Shown in pieces: positions 28,820-38,287 of a DNA stretch of 64,000 bases. The first letter of the stretch is position 1, and the number at the start of each line of letters is the position of its first letter. Both the position numbers and the translations under genes were made by a program. Origin of the DNA: Halomonas litopenaei (GTDB taxonomy: Bacteria; Pseudomonadota; Gammaproteobacteria; Pseudomonadales; Halomonadaceae); contig NZ_PXNS01000005.1 in assembly GCF_003045775.1 (NCBI RefSeq), forward strand, positions 248,001 through 312,000, read 5' to 3'. The notes under the pieces are model-generated. The model had not been told where the DNA came from. It saw nothing but the letters and a program-made list of their open reading frames with translations, and searched no databases.

Positions 28820-28852
28820 TGCGCGAGTGGTGCGCAAGTACTGCGCAAGTAG
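28820..28852. repeat. Three 11-bp tandem repeats
   Basis: TGCGCGAGTGG, TGCGCAAGTAC and TGCGCAAGTAG are adjacent at 28820-28830, 28831-28841 and 28842-28852, in the 175-bp gap between the ABC exporter and the GGDEF-EAL gene. Confidence 0.75.
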
Positions 28853-28949
28853 TGCAGGGTTGGCTATGATCACTCGTCCATGCCCAAGACAGTCGACGGA
28901 ATCTGGATGCGCACCTTCCACATGAATGCTCTAGAGGCGAAACGACGAC

Positions 28950-31900
28950 GTGTCCGTGTCAGTTGATCCATCCCCCTTTGTGACGAATGCGTCCGACTCG
29001 GGGCGTCGTCGTGCCATTGCGCTCTATGTGACCGCCTTGATGCTGCTGGTCGCCAGCATCGTGTGGACCCTCAGGGGCCAGTATCTGGCCGAGGTGGAGC
29101 GTGTGGAGCAACGTCTCGACGCGCGAGCGGAGGTGGTCGAGGCGCTGGTGGCCGAGCCTTTTGACGTCGCGACTCACGCGCTTGCCGGGCTACTGGCTCT
29201 CGATGAAATGATCAATCCTGCCGGCAATGGGCCGCCGATGGCACCCTTGCTCAGGGAGCGAACCAGGTCCCTTCCCCTGGTAGAAGACCTGGCGATCCTC
29301 TCGGACCCGACAAGCGCAGAAGCTCGCTTTTTCGAGGGTTGGTTACCCCAGGATGCGTTTCTTCGACAGTTGGCCGGATTGAGGAGGGGAGAGACCCTGG
29401 TTTCGTCTCTGCACTATTCGCCGTCTGCCGGCGAATATCGCATGACTCTGGTGCAACGGAGCACGGCAGAGACCACTCAGATGCATGTTGCCATGGCATC
29501 GATCGACCCTCGACCCCTGGCGGAAGCGATCAAGGGGTTCGGCCTGATGCAGGGAGAAAGCATCGCCCTGGTCGACAGCGAGGCACGGCTGGTGGTCCGC
29601 GTGCCTGCGGCTGGGCTGGCGCCGGGAGAATTGGTGTCGCAGGCGGGAAGTCGATCGCTGACCGCGGACGCGCCGGATACGCTTCACTTTCGTCAGCAAT
29701 CCCCGCTGGATGGTCAGGAGCGGTTGTTCGTGGCGAGGCGAGTGGCCGAACTGCCTCTGTGGCTGGTGCTGGGCTACAGTCACGAGGCGTTGCTGTCGGG
29801 CTGGAGCCAGCGCCTGTGGCCACTGGTAGTGCTGGGGGCGTTGCTGGCCCTGCTCGGATTATGGTTGCTGCGTCACGTGCTGGCGCAGGGGCGTGCCCAG
29901 CTGGCGTTGCAGGGGGAGGTGGTCGAACGGCAGCGCGCCGAACAGGCCGCCCACCGCCGTGAAGCTCGCTTGAAGGCGTTGATCGGTTCCATGCAGGACC
30001 TGGTACTGGTGCTGGATCGCGGTGGCCACTTCTCCTTTGTCCATGCCGGAGACGAAGCCTTGCTGCTGGCACCGCCGGAGGTCCTGGTCGGCAGCCACTA
30101 CCGCGCCTTTCTGCCGCCGGACATCGCCAGACGTCTGGACGAGGCGCTGGCCGAGGTGGCGGCCAGCGGTGAAGTACGTCGGTTTGATTATTCTCTGAGC
30201 GTAGGTGGCGGCCCCCGTGACTTCAGTGCATTGATCAGTCCGCTGCTCAGCGGTGATGGGGAGCATGACGGTGTCCTGCTGGTAGTGCGTGATGTCACCC
30301 TGGAGCGGTTGCATCAGGCCAACATGAGCATTGCCGCGGTAGCCTTCGAGACCCACCTGGGCATGATGATCACCGATGTCGATGGCCGCATTCTCAAGGT
30401 CAATCGGACCTTTACCGACATCACCGGCTATCGCGAAGACGAGGTCCAGGGGAGTCGCCCAGACATCCTGCGCTCGGGGCGACATGACGAACACTTCTAT
30501 CGACAGCTATGGCAGCGGATCGGCGATACCGGTGCCTGGCAGGGCGAGATCTGGAATCGTCGCAAGAGCGGAGACATCTATCCTCAATGGCTGACCATCA
30601 GCGCGGTGCGTGACGAGCGGGGCCAGCTGCGCAACTACGTGGCGACGCTCAGCGACATCACCGAGCGCAAGGCGGCGGAGGAAGAAATTCATCAGCTTGC
30701 CTTCTTCGACCCGCTGACGGGCCTGGCCAATCGACGCCTGCTGCTCGATCGACTCGGCGAAAAACTGGAACGTTGTCAGCGGGATGGCTGTTACGGCGCA
30801 CTGCTGCTCATTGATTTCGATAACTTCAAGCAGGTCAACGATACCCTCGGCCACCACGGCGGTGACGAGCTGCTCAGAGAAGCCGCCCGTCGCTTCGAGT
30901 CGGTATTGCGCGAGGAGGATACCCTGGCACGCCTCAGCGCCGATGAGTTCGTGGTGGTCCTCGAAGGCGTGGGCGTGGAACTCGAGACCGCGGTGCGCGT
31001 GGCCGATACCGTTGCTCGCAAGCTGCTGAACACGCTGGATATGCCGGTCTGGATCGAAGGACGTCCGGTGTCGCCGAATGCGCGCGTCGGTATCAGTCCG
31101 TTTCGCGACGAGGTCTCTCGCGAACGGTTGTTGCAGCAGGCCGACATGGCCTTGTTCCAGGCCAAGAGTCAGACCGCCAGCGACGTCTGCTTCTTCGACC
31201 CGGGGATGCAGCGACGGATGCAGCAGCGTGCTCAGCTATACGAAGACCTGCTTGGCGCGCTGGCACGCTCTGAGCTGTATCTGGTCTACCAGAAGCAGGT
31301 CGATCAGCTTGATTGTGTCACCGGGGTCGAGGCGCTGATCCGCTGGCGACACCCCGACAGGGGCCTCGTTCCGCCGTCCGAGTTCATTCCGCTGGCCGAG
31401 GAGCGCCCACTGATCCATGAACTCGGTCTCTGGGTCATCGAGCAGGCCTGCCTGACGCTGGTGGATTGGGTGCAGCAGGGTGATGACAGCACCAGGACCG
31501 TGTCGGTCAACGTCAGTCCCAGGCAGTTTCAGGATCCCGGCTTCGTTGCCCGGGTCAGTGATATCCTCGCGCGCACCGGGGCGCCGGCCCGGCGTCTCAA
31601 GCTTGAGGTGACCGAGTCGCTGTTCGTGGCGGATCGCGACGGGGTCGAGCGCACCATGACGCGGCTCAAGGCACTGGGCGTGACCTTCGCGCTGGACGAC
31701 TTCGGCACCGGCTACTCGTCGCTGGCCTATTTGAAGCGTCTGCCGCTGGACGAGCTGAAGATCGACCAGTCCTTCGTTCGCGACGTGCTCGACAACGCCA
31801 CCAGCTCCGCCATCGTGGCAAGCACCATTGCTCTGGCTCGCAGCCTGGGGCTTGATGTGATTGCCGAGGGAGTGGAGTCAGCGGAGCAGCGGGACTGGCT

Positions 31901-31985
31901 TCATCGACACGGTTGCCACCGCTACCAGGGCTTTTTGTACGGACAGCCGGCGCCGCTGTCCGAGCTTGATTTCTCGACCTTGTAA
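28950..31985 (+). CDS. PAS-GGDEF-EAL c-di-GMP phosphodiesterase
   Basis: 1011 aa from GTG 28950; an in-frame ATG upstream is closed by TAG. Two membrane helices (about 22-42 and 285-305) enclose a periplasmic Cache-like sensor. Two PAS domains follow (about 340-450 and 460-570; VNRTFTDITGYREDEV). A GGDEF domain has a degenerate active site (RLSADEF instead of GGDEF). The EAL domain is intact: GVEALIRWRHP, NVSPRQF, EVTES, ALDDFGTGYSS, LKIDQSFV and IAEGVES. It should therefore hydrolyse c-di-GMP, with the GGDEF part perhaps binding GTP as a regulator. It is the only phosphodiesterase among the six c-di-GMP proteins here. Confidence 0.93.
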   Translation: MSVSVDPSPFVTNASDSGRRRAIALYVTALMLLVASIVWTLRGQYLAEVERVEQRLDARAEVVEALVAEPFDVATHALAGLLALDEMINPAGNGPPMAPLLRERTRSLPLVEDLAILSDPTSAEARFFEGWLPQDAFLRQLAGLRRGETLVSSLHYSPSAGEYRMTLVQRSTAETTQMHVAMASIDPRPLAEAIKGFGLMQGESIALVDSEARLVVRVPAAGLAPGELVSQAGSRSLTADAPDTLHFRQQSPLDGQERLFVARRVAELPLWLVLGYSHEALLSGWSQRLWPLVVLGALLALLGLWLLRHVLAQGRAQLALQGEVVERQRAEQAAHRREARLKALIGSMQDLVLVLDRGGHFSFVHAGDEALLLAPPEVLVGSHYRAFLPPDIARRLDEALAEVAASGEVRRFDYSLSVGGGPRDFSALISPLLSGDGEHDGVLLVVRDVTLERLHQANMSIAAVAFETHLGMMITDVDGRILKVNRTFTDITGYREDEVQGSRPDILRSGRHDEHFYRQLWQRIGDTGAWQGEIWNRRKSGDIYPQWLTISAVRDERGQLRNYVATLSDITERKAAEEEIHQLAFFDPLTGLANRRLLLDRLGEKLERCQRDGCYGALLLIDFDNFKQVNDTLGHHGGDELLREAARRFESVLREEDTLARLSADEFVVVLEGVGVELETAVRVADTVARKLLNTLDMPVWIEGRPVSPNARVGISPFRDEVSRERLLQQADMALFQAKSQTASDVCFFDPGMQRRMQQRAQLYEDLLGALARSELYLVYQKQVDQLDCVTGVEALIRWRHPDRGLVPPSEFIPLAEERPLIHELGLWVIEQACLTLVDWVQQGDDSTRTVSVNVSPRQFQDPGFVARVSDILARTGAPARRLKLEVTESLFVADRDGVERTMTRLKALGVTFALDDFGTGYSSLAYLKRLPLDELKIDQSFVRDVLDNATSSAIVASTIALARSLGLDVIAEGVESAEQRDWLHRHGCHRYQGFLYGQPAPLSELDFSTL

Positions 31986-32028
31986 GCGGCGGGCGCGGCC
32001 CGCCTGATGAACACCTGATGGAGCCTGC

Positions 32029-32967
32029 ATGACCGCGCCTTTTTTCATCGACGCCTGGTCGTTTGGCCAGGAAGTCCGCCAGTTGCCCGAGCCAGCGCCT
32101 GGCCCGCTTCAGGCAGGCGCCTGGTACCACTTTCAGCGGGATGCCGAAGCCACCTGCGAGCGCCTCGAGCTGGCAGGAATCCCCGAATCCGCCATCGACG
32201 GCGTGCTGGCCGAGGACACCCGGCCGCGCTTCGAGACCCTCGGCGACGGCAACTTCCTGTTGATTCTGCGTGGGGTCAACCTCAACCAGGGCGAGCAGCC
32301 CGACGACATGCTCAGTATCCGCATCCTCTATTACGATGGGGTGCTGATTTCCACCCGCAAGCTGCCTTCCCGGGCCATCGCCGACATACGCCGTGAGCTC
32401 GAGCAGGGCAAGGGGCCTGACGATCTGGGAGCAGTGGTGGTGGATATCATCGAAAAGCTCCACGAGCGCATCGAGGATTTCGTCGAGCCCTTCGACGCCA
32501 CCATCGCCGCCCAGGAAGAAGAGCCTGAGGCCGACAACACCGTCCTGATGTCGCTGAACAAGCGGTTGATCAAGCTGCGTCGCTTCCTCAAGCCCCAGCG
32601 CTACGCCATTGAAGCGATGATCGACAGCCTGCCACCGCTGCTTGCCGATGATCGATTCGATCTGGCCAATGCCCGCGACACCATCCAGCGAATCAACGAG
32701 TCGGTGGACTTCTATCTTGAGCATGTAGGCATGGTTCAGCAGTACCAGACCCATCAGCACACCGAAAAGGTCAACCGCAACACCTACCTGCTGTCGATCA
32801 TCTCCGGCATCTTCCTGCCGATCAGCTTTCTGACTGGCCTGCTGGGCGTGAATATCGGCGGCATGCCTGGCGTCGACAATCCCATGTCCTTCGCCCTGTT
32901 CTGCACCTTCATGGTGGTGCTGGTGGCGGTGGAGCTGGTGGTGCTCAAGCGCTGGCGTTTTATCTAG
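32029..32967 (+). CDS. zntB: CorA-family zinc transporter ZntB
   Basis: 312 aa. A cytoplasmic alpha/beta funnel domain (about 1-250) includes the long stalk helix. Two C-terminal membrane helices follow (ISGIFLPISFLTGLLGVNIGG and the last about 25 residues). The pore-mouth motif is GVNIGGMPG, the ZntB/CorA version of GMN. It forms a pentamer that carries Zn2+. Length and the motif MPG after GVN match ZntB better than CorA. It lies 43 bp after the EAL gene, on the same strand but probably unrelated in function. Confidence 0.9.
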   Translation: MTAPFFIDAWSFGQEVRQLPEPAPGPLQAGAWYHFQRDAEATCERLELAGIPESAIDGVLAEDTRPRFETLGDGNFLLILRGVNLNQGEQPDDMLSIRILYYDGVLISTRKLPSRAIADIRRELEQGKGPDDLGAVVVDIIEKLHERIEDFVEPFDATIAAQEEEPEADNTVLMSLNKRLIKLRRFLKPQRYAIEAMIDSLPPLLADDRFDLANARDTIQRINESVDFYLEHVGMVQQYQTHQHTEKVNRNTYLLSIISGIFLPISFLTGLLGVNIGGMPGVDNPMSFALFCTFMVVLVAVELVVLKRWRFI

Positions 32968-32975
32968 GCCCCGTC

Positions 32976-33027
32976 AGCCACTTGAGCCAGCCGCTTGAAC
33001 CAGTCGCTTGAGCCAGCCGCTTCAACG
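32976..33027. repeat. Four 13-bp tandem repeats downstream of zntB
   Basis: AGCCACTTGAGCC, AGCCGCTTGAACC, AGTCGCTTGAGCC and AGCCGCTTCAACG occupy 32976-32988, 32989-33001, 33002-33014 and 33015-33027 without gaps. They fill most of the space between the convergent zntB and MFS genes. Confidence 0.85.
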
Positions 33028-33066
33028 ACCCTTGGCCGCCGAACGCTGGTCACACCGCGTCGACGG

Positions 33067-34308
33067 TCAGCCGGGAGCGGCGATGGCCCGTCGCGCCTTC
33101 AGCAGAAAGCCAAGGCCCACCAGGGCAAGTCCCGCCAACAGCCCGAACAGGGCGGTATAGCTGCCGAACAGCCCATGTAGCGCACCCAGCAGGGGTAGCC
33201 CGACAAGCACCCCGCTGTAGGTCAGCACCAGGCAGCCACCGGCGGCGTCGGCCACCCGTTCGGCGGGGGCCAGACGGGTGATCTCGGCCATGAACACGCC
33301 GTTCCAGCCAAGCGCCGACAGGCTCATGAGGCACAGCACCGCGACCATTGTCCAGCGCGGCCAGTCGGCGTCCATGGTGGCGATGGCCAGGCCGCTACCG
33401 GCGCTCAGGCAGGCCAGCCCCATCAGGGTGATCAGGCGATCGTCGAGGATATCGCCGACAAGGCCCCACAGCACTCGGCCGATGATGCCGAAGACCTGGA
33501 CTGCGGACATGGTGGCGCCGGCGACGACCAGGCCGACGCCCAGATCCTCGACCAGCAGCGCCACGGTGAAGGCCGAGACCGATAGCTGGATGGCAGAAAA
33601 GCAGAGACTCAAGAGGGCCAGATAGCGCAGCGCCGGGCGCTGCCAGACGACCTGGAGCCCGGCCAGGGGGGTGGTCAGCCAAGGAGTGCGAGGGTCGCGC
33701 TCGCGGTCCCAGTGATGGCGCTGAACCTGCAATAGCAGAATACCGATGACGGCGACCAGGAACAGGCAGCCCAGAGCCGCCTGCCAGCCGATGGCCAGCG
33801 CCAGGGCGGGGGCGACAAGGCCCGCCAGCACGCCACCCAAGGGCACCCCGGTCTGCTTGAGCGAGAACACCAGGCCCTGGCGGTGACGCGGAGTAACCCG
33901 AAACAGCAAAAGCGACGCGGAGGGGTTGGTCAGGCCATAGCCGAGCCCGGCGATCAGCGAGGCCAGGGCGAAGGTGGCCAGCGACGGCAGGGTCAGCAGC
34001 GCCGCGCCGCCGCCAAGCAGCCCCAGCGCCAGCTGGCTGACTCGACAGGGGCCATAGCGTCGGGTCAGAGGCCCGCCGACCAGCGAGGTCAGCATGGCGC
34101 CACCGAAGATCAGGCTGACCTGGATACCCACGGTGGCGGTGGAAACCCCCAACGAGTCTGCCAGGGTCGGCGCGATGGCCGAGGGAAACAGCGCCACCAG
34201 CGACGAGAAGGCCAGCACCAGGGTGGTGGCCAGCAGGGCGATACCGACCTGGGGAGGCGGTGAGGGTGGTAAAGAGGGAGCTGGAGAGGGCGCCGTTTGC
34301 TGGTTCAT
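33067..34308 (-). CDS. MFS transporter
   Basis: 413 aa with 12 predicted membrane helices. The loop 2-3 motif is GGPLTRRYGPCR, and TGVPLGGVLAG lies in helix 5. A proline-rich N-terminal tail (PSPAPSLPPSPPP) precedes helix 1. The substrate is unknown. Its ATG overlaps the stop of the lyase-like gene (ATGA at 34305-34308), so it is the last, translationally coupled member of the minus-strand CoA-transferase/TRAP operon. It may export a product or import a related acid. Confidence 0.85.
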   Translation of the reverse strand: MNQQTAPSPAPSLPPSPPPQVGIALLATTLVLAFSSLVALFPSAIAPTLADSLGVSTATVGIQVSLIFGGAMLTSLVGGPLTRRYGPCRVSQLALGLLGGGAALLTLPSLATFALASLIAGLGYGLTNPSASLLLFRVTPRHRQGLVFSLKQTGVPLGGVLAGLVAPALALAIGWQAALGCLFLVAVIGILLLQVQRHHWDRERDPRTPWLTTPLAGLQVVWQRPALRYLALLSLCFSAIQLSVSAFTVALLVEDLGVGLVVAGATMSAVQVFGIIGRVLWGLVGDILDDRLITLMGLACLSAGSGLAIATMDADWPRWTMVAVLCLMSLSALGWNGVFMAEITRLAPAERVADAAGGCLVLTYSGVLVGLPLLGALHGLFGSYTALFGLLAGLALVGLGFLLKARRAIAAPG

Positions 34309-35252
34309 GCCCCCGCGTCTGCCCCGGCCAGGCCTTCACGCGGAACCCGCCGCAGGTGGCTTTCGGTCTTGCCGCCGGGCAGTGCCGCGATCAAGTCGGC
34401 CGCGTGCAGCAGCGCGCCAAGATCGATGTCACCTGCCATCCCGCCCCCCTGCAGGGCGTAGACCAGGTCTTCGCTGGCGGTATTGCCGGTGGCCCCCGGA
34501 GCGAAGGGACAACCGCCGAGGCCGGCGCAGGCGGCGTCGAGTGCGGTGGCACCGTGGCGGGCTGCGAACAGGGCGTTGGCCACGCCCATGCCGAAGGTGT
34601 CGTGGCCGTGGAACGCCCAGGACAGGGCGGGGGATCGGTGGCGCTCGGTCAGCTCGGTGAAGTGGGCCGCCACCTGGAAGGGCGTCGCGCGACCGGTGGT
34701 GTCGCACAGGGCGACTTCCACCGGCAACTCGCCGGTGATGGCGAGCGCCTTAGTGAGCACCTCATCGACCCGGCGCCAGTCGACCCTGCCGTCGAAGGGG
34801 CAGTCGAAGCTGGTGCCAAGGTCCAGGCGCAGGGCGGTGTTGCCCTTGGCGCGAACCGCCTCGACCACACGGGCGAAGGCCGCCAACGATTCATCCACCG
34901 ACTGGCGCACATTGTTGCGGTTGTGCGCCTCGGACACCGAGACCACGTAGACCAGCTCGCTGACATCGTGTTCAAGCGCAAGCTCGGCTCCCTTGAGGTT
35001 GGGAACAAGCGCGGAGAATCTCACATCGCGGCGATGGGCGAAGGCGCGAATCAGCTCGCCGGTGTCCGCCATCTGGGGAATCGCTCGGGGGCTGACGAAG
35101 GAGCCGATCTCCATGCGTCGGATGCCGGCGTCGAGCAGCGCCTGGATGACCTCGATCTTGCGCTCTGTCGGCAGCGGATCGGCGATCGACTGGAAGCCGT
35201 CGCGCGGGGCGACCTCGACCAGTTCGATCGGGGCGGGTGACGTGGTGGTCAT
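34305..35252 (-). CDS. Hydroxymethylglutaryl-CoA lyase-like enzyme
   Basis: 315-aa TIM-barrel protein of the DRE-TIM family. Signatures are VEVAPRDGFQS (metal-binding Asp and catalytic Arg), EIGSFVSPRAIPQMADT, the His-x-His AFHGHDTFGMG and the catalytic-Cys loop GLGGCPFAPGATGN. These are characteristic of HMG-CoA lyase and its relatives, which cleave 3-hydroxyacyl-CoAs to a CoA thioester and a keto acid. Start 35252 (MTTTSPAPIEL) leaves 19 bp after dctQ; the longer frame would overlap dctQ. Co-transcription with a class III CoA-transferase suggests that the imported acid is activated to a CoA ester and then split here. Confidence 0.9.
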   Translation of the reverse strand: MTTTSPAPIELVEVAPRDGFQSIADPLPTERKIEVIQALLDAGIRRMEIGSFVSPRAIPQMADTGELIRAFAHRRDVRFSALVPNLKGAELALEHDVSELVYVVSVSEAHNRNNVRQSVDESLAAFARVVEAVRAKGNTALRLDLGTSFDCPFDGRVDWRRVDEVLTKALAITGELPVEVALCDTTGRATPFQVAAHFTELTERHRSPALSWAFHGHDTFGMGVANALFAARHGATALDAACAGLGGCPFAPGATGNTASEDLVYALQGGGMAGDIDLGALLHAADLIAALPGGKTESHLRRVPREGLAGADAGA

Positions 35253-35271
35253 GCGGGAGTCTCCGTCGGGT

Positions 35272-35820
35272 TCAAGGGTGGGTGGCATCGATGTGATCGG
35301 AGCCGTCCGGCGGCGGCAGTGGGGCTCCGCGGGAAAGGCTCGCCAGGGTGTCGATCAGAAACTGAAGGCCGAGTGCGGTAAAGCCGATCGGCAGCAGCGC
35401 GTAGGGGATGCCCATGGGGGTGCCGAGGGCGCTGGACACCCGTTCGCCGTACTCGAAGGCCTGGGCCGCCATCAGATAACCGCGCCAGGCGAGGATCGCG
35501 CAGAACGTCATCCCGGCAAGACCAGTGAACACTTCCAGCAGCCGACGCGCCTTGGCGGGAAGCTTGTCCTTGAAGAAGGTGATACGGATATGGGCGTCGA
35601 AGCGTTGGGCCTCGGCGGCTCCCATCACCGCCAGATACACCAGCAGGAAGGAGTTGATCTCCAGGCTCCAGTGGGTGGGGGCGGAGAAGGCGTAGCGCAT
35701 GACGGTGTCGTAGCAGATCGACACCGTCATGAACACCAGCACCGCCATCGAGGCCAGGCGCAGGATGGCGAGTACGCCATCCCAGCCCTTGAGGGGGATC
35801 CTCTGTGCGTGCGCTTTCAT
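35272..35820 (-). CDS. dctQ: TRAP transporter small permease DctQ
   Basis: 182 aa, four membrane helices, the size of DctQ. Recognisable parts are YDTVMRYAFSAPTHW after helix 1 and SFLLVYLAVMGAAEAQRFDAHI in helix 2. It pairs with DctM to form the sodium-driven TRAP permease. The start at 35820 lies 7 bp from the dctP stop; the long frame running back to 36273 only overlaps dctP. Confidence 0.92.
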   Translation of the reverse strand: MKAHAQRIPLKGWDGVLAILRLASMAVLVFMTVSICYDTVMRYAFSAPTHWSLEINSFLLVYLAVMGAAEAQRFDAHIRITFFKDKLPAKARRLLEVFTGLAGMTFCAILAWRGYLMAAQAFEYGERVSSALGTPMGIPYALLPIGFTALGLQFLIDTLASLSRGAPLPPPDGSDHIDATHP

Positions 35821-35827
35821 GGCGATC

Positions 35828-36874
35828 TCAGGCCTGTCCCAGCGCGAGCTTGATGGCGCGTTCGCCGAGTTCCTCACCGACCTCGCCTTTCCAGTGGTCC
35901 CATACCTTGTGGGTGGCCTCGTTGAAGGCGGCCAGATCCTCGTCGCTGGGGGCGATGATCTCGACGTTCTCCTCGCGCACCTGGGGCCAGTACTCGTTGG
36001 GATAGATATCGTCGTTGCAGTGGCTGATGAAGTTCTCGTCGTACCAGCGGGCGGCATCTTCGAGGATCGCACGGCTGTCGTCGTCGAGGCTGTCCCAGCG
36101 GTCACGCAGCATGAAGGGCGCCACCGAGAAGCCGGTGATCGGCAGCTGGTAGCACACGTCCACCTGCTCCTGCAGGCTGCGCCCGATGATGGTGGAGATA
36201 TTGAACACGCCGGCGTCCACGGTACCGCGCTGCAGCGCCATGTAGGTCTCGGACGAAGGAATGCGCACCGCACCGATGTCGTAGGCCTCCAGCGCCGAGG
36301 TGGCCTCGAAGCTGACCACCCTGACCTTCTTGCCGCGAATGTCCTCGAGGCTGCGCACCGCGTTGTCCTGGGTGCTCCAGATGTATTCGGGCTCGAGGAT
36401 GCCGCCGCCGGAGGTCAGCATGTAGAGGTTTTCCTTGGCCAGCTCCTCATTGATCAGGTCGAACAGCGGGCTGCCCTGACGCAGCCGCTCGGGGTGGCGG
36501 TACAGCTCGCCGACGACACCGGGCAGCCCGGTGATGCCGAGGATCGGCAGCGAGCGGGTGATGTAGGAGGTGGTGTGGAACATGAAGTCGATATTGCGCG
36601 AGCGCAGTGCGGGAAGCTGTTCGTCGGCCTTGAGCAGCTGGCCCGAGTCGTAGAAATCGACCTCGAGCACGTCGCCGCCGTTGTCGCGCAGGTAGTTGAC
36701 GAAGCCGGCGGAGCCATAGGTCAGCGCCTTGTAGGACGGTGGCAGGTAGGTCACGCCGGTGAAGGTGGTGGCGGCGCGGGCATGGCGTGGCATCAGCGCC
36801 TGGGGGCCCAGCAGCGAGGCCCCCGCGGTGGCGAAGGCGGTGGTCTTGAGCAGTTGGCGGCGGGTCAGGTTCAT
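35828..36874 (-). CDS. dctP: TRAP transporter solute-binding protein DctP
   Basis: 348 aa with a twin-arginine signal (NLTRRQLLKTTAFATAGASL) and a cleavage site near residue 34, so it is exported folded by Tat. Mature-domain features include ALRSRNIDFMFHTTSYIT, IRGKKVRVVSFEATSALEA and the TRAP receptor helix SSETYMALQRGTVDAGVFN. The carboxylate-binding Arg is probably in this KVRV region. It delivers ligand to DctQM. The gene order is dctM-dctP-dctQ in transcription. Confidence 0.92.
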   Translation of the reverse strand: MNLTRRQLLKTTAFATAGASLLGPQALMPRHARAATTFTGVTYLPPSYKALTYGSAGFVNYLRDNGGDVLEVDFYDSGQLLKADEQLPALRSRNIDFMFHTTSYITRSLPILGITGLPGVVGELYRHPERLRQGSPLFDLINEELAKENLYMLTSGGGILEPEYIWSTQDNAVRSLEDIRGKKVRVVSFEATSALEAYDIGAVRIPSSETYMALQRGTVDAGVFNISTIIGRSLQEQVDVCYQLPITGFSVAPFMLRDRWDSLDDDSRAILEDAARWYDENFISHCNDDIYPNEYWPQVREENVEIIAPSDEDLAAFNEATHKVWDHWKGEVGEELGERAIKLALGQA

Positions 36875-36942
36875 GGGAATGTCTCCGTCTTGTCATTGTC
36901 GTTGTTGCCCCTGGCCAGCGGGGCGAGTGAATCGGGGCCCCT

Positions 36943-38235
36943 TCAGTGCATCAGGCTCGGTAGCCACAGGCTGATGCTGGGGAAGAACACGAACAGCATC
37001 AGCACCAGGAACTGCACCGCCACGAAGGGCAGCGCGCTCTTGATGATCTCCTCCACCGACAGCTCCGGGCAGACGCCCCTGAGCGCGTAGAGGTTGAGTC
37101 CCACCGGCGGGGTGATCACCGCGATCTCCAGGTTCAGCACCATGACGATGCCGAACCACAGGGGGTCATAGCCCATGGCCTGGATCAGCGGCAGCAGCAC
37201 CGGCGTGGTGACCACGATCAGCGAGACCGCATCGACGATCATGCCGAGCAGGATCAGCAGCAGCATGACCGCCAGCAGGATCGCCCAGTCCGGCAGGCCC
37301 GAGGCGGTCAGCGATTCGGTCAGTAGCTGCGGCACCCGCACCATGTTGAGGTAGTCGCCGAAGATCTTGGCGCAGCCGATGATCAGCAGGATGGCGCCGC
37401 TGACTCGCGCGGTGCTGGCCAGGATGCGGCCGAAGGAGGCAAGCGTCAGGCAACGGAAGATCAGCGCGGCGATCACGAAGGCGCCGAAGGCGCCGATGCC
37501 GGCGGCCTCGCTGGGGGTGGCCAGTCCAGAATAGATAGAGCCAAGCACCACCAGCACCAGCAGGGCGGCGTGCCAGATGTGGGCAAGGCTGGCGAAGCGC
37601 TCGCGCCAGCTGAAGCGTTGCTCGACGCTGGGCGCTTCCTCGGGCTTCAGACTCACCCGGATAAAGATGTAGAGCGACAGCGCCAGGGCCAGTACCACCC
37701 CGGGGACGATACCGCCGATGAACAGGTCGGCCACCGATACGCTGGCCACGGCGCCATAGATGATGAAGGGCACACTGGGCGGGATCAGCATCGCCAGGGC
37801 GCCGGCGCTGACCACCGCACCGGCGGCCAGCGAGCGGCTGTAGCCGCGCTCGAGCATCTGCGGTACGGCGATCGAACCGACCGCGGCGACGCCGGCCAGG
37901 CTCACTCCGGACACCGCGCCGAACACCGCCGAGGCACCCACCGAGGAGATCGCCAGGCTACCCCTGAGCCAGTGCAGCCACCTCACCGCCGCCTGGAACA
38001 GGTTGTTGCCCACCGGCGTAGCACCGAGCAGGTTGCCCATCAATATGAACAGCGGCAGGGCGATCAGTTCGAAGGCATTGAGCTGGCCAAACAGCGATGA
38101 CGGCGCGAAGAAGAACGCCATGGAGCCCCGGGCCATGTACAGGCCGGCGAGCCCGGCCAGCCCCAGGGACAGAAAGATCGGCAGGCCGACGGCGATCAAT
38201 ACGATCAGCAGCGCCAGGACGAGTAGGGGTTCCAT
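36943..38235 (-). CDS. dctM: TRAP transporter large permease DctM
   Basis: 430 aa, 12 or more membrane segments. Family motifs are LPLFILMGNLLGATPVGNNLF, SGVSLAGVAAVGSIAVPQM, LIPPSVPFIIYG and, in the second half, VVTTPVLLPLIQAMGYDPLWFG followed by ITPPVGLNLY. It is the transport subunit of the TRAP system with DctQ. 68 bp separate it from dctP and 52 bp from the CoA-transferase gene. Confidence 0.94.
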   Translation of the reverse strand: MEPLLVLALLIVLIAVGLPIFLSLGLAGLAGLYMARGSMAFFFAPSSLFGQLNAFELIALPLFILMGNLLGATPVGNNLFQAAVRWLHWLRGSLAISSVGASAVFGAVSGVSLAGVAAVGSIAVPQMLERGYSRSLAAGAVVSAGALAMLIPPSVPFIIYGAVASVSVADLFIGGIVPGVVLALALSLYIFIRVSLKPEEAPSVEQRFSWRERFASLAHIWHAALLVLVVLGSIYSGLATPSEAAGIGAFGAFVIAALIFRCLTLASFGRILASTARVSGAILLIIGCAKIFGDYLNMVRVPQLLTESLTASGLPDWAILLAVMLLLILLGMIVDAVSLIVVTTPVLLPLIQAMGYDPLWFGIVMVLNLEIAVITPPVGLNLYALRGVCPELSVEEIIKSALPFVAVQFLVLMLFVFFPSISLWLPSLMH

Positions 38236-38287
38236 GCAAGAGCCTCTAGGTTGTTGTTGTCGGCAGAGTGGTCGCTGGTTGGCGGTG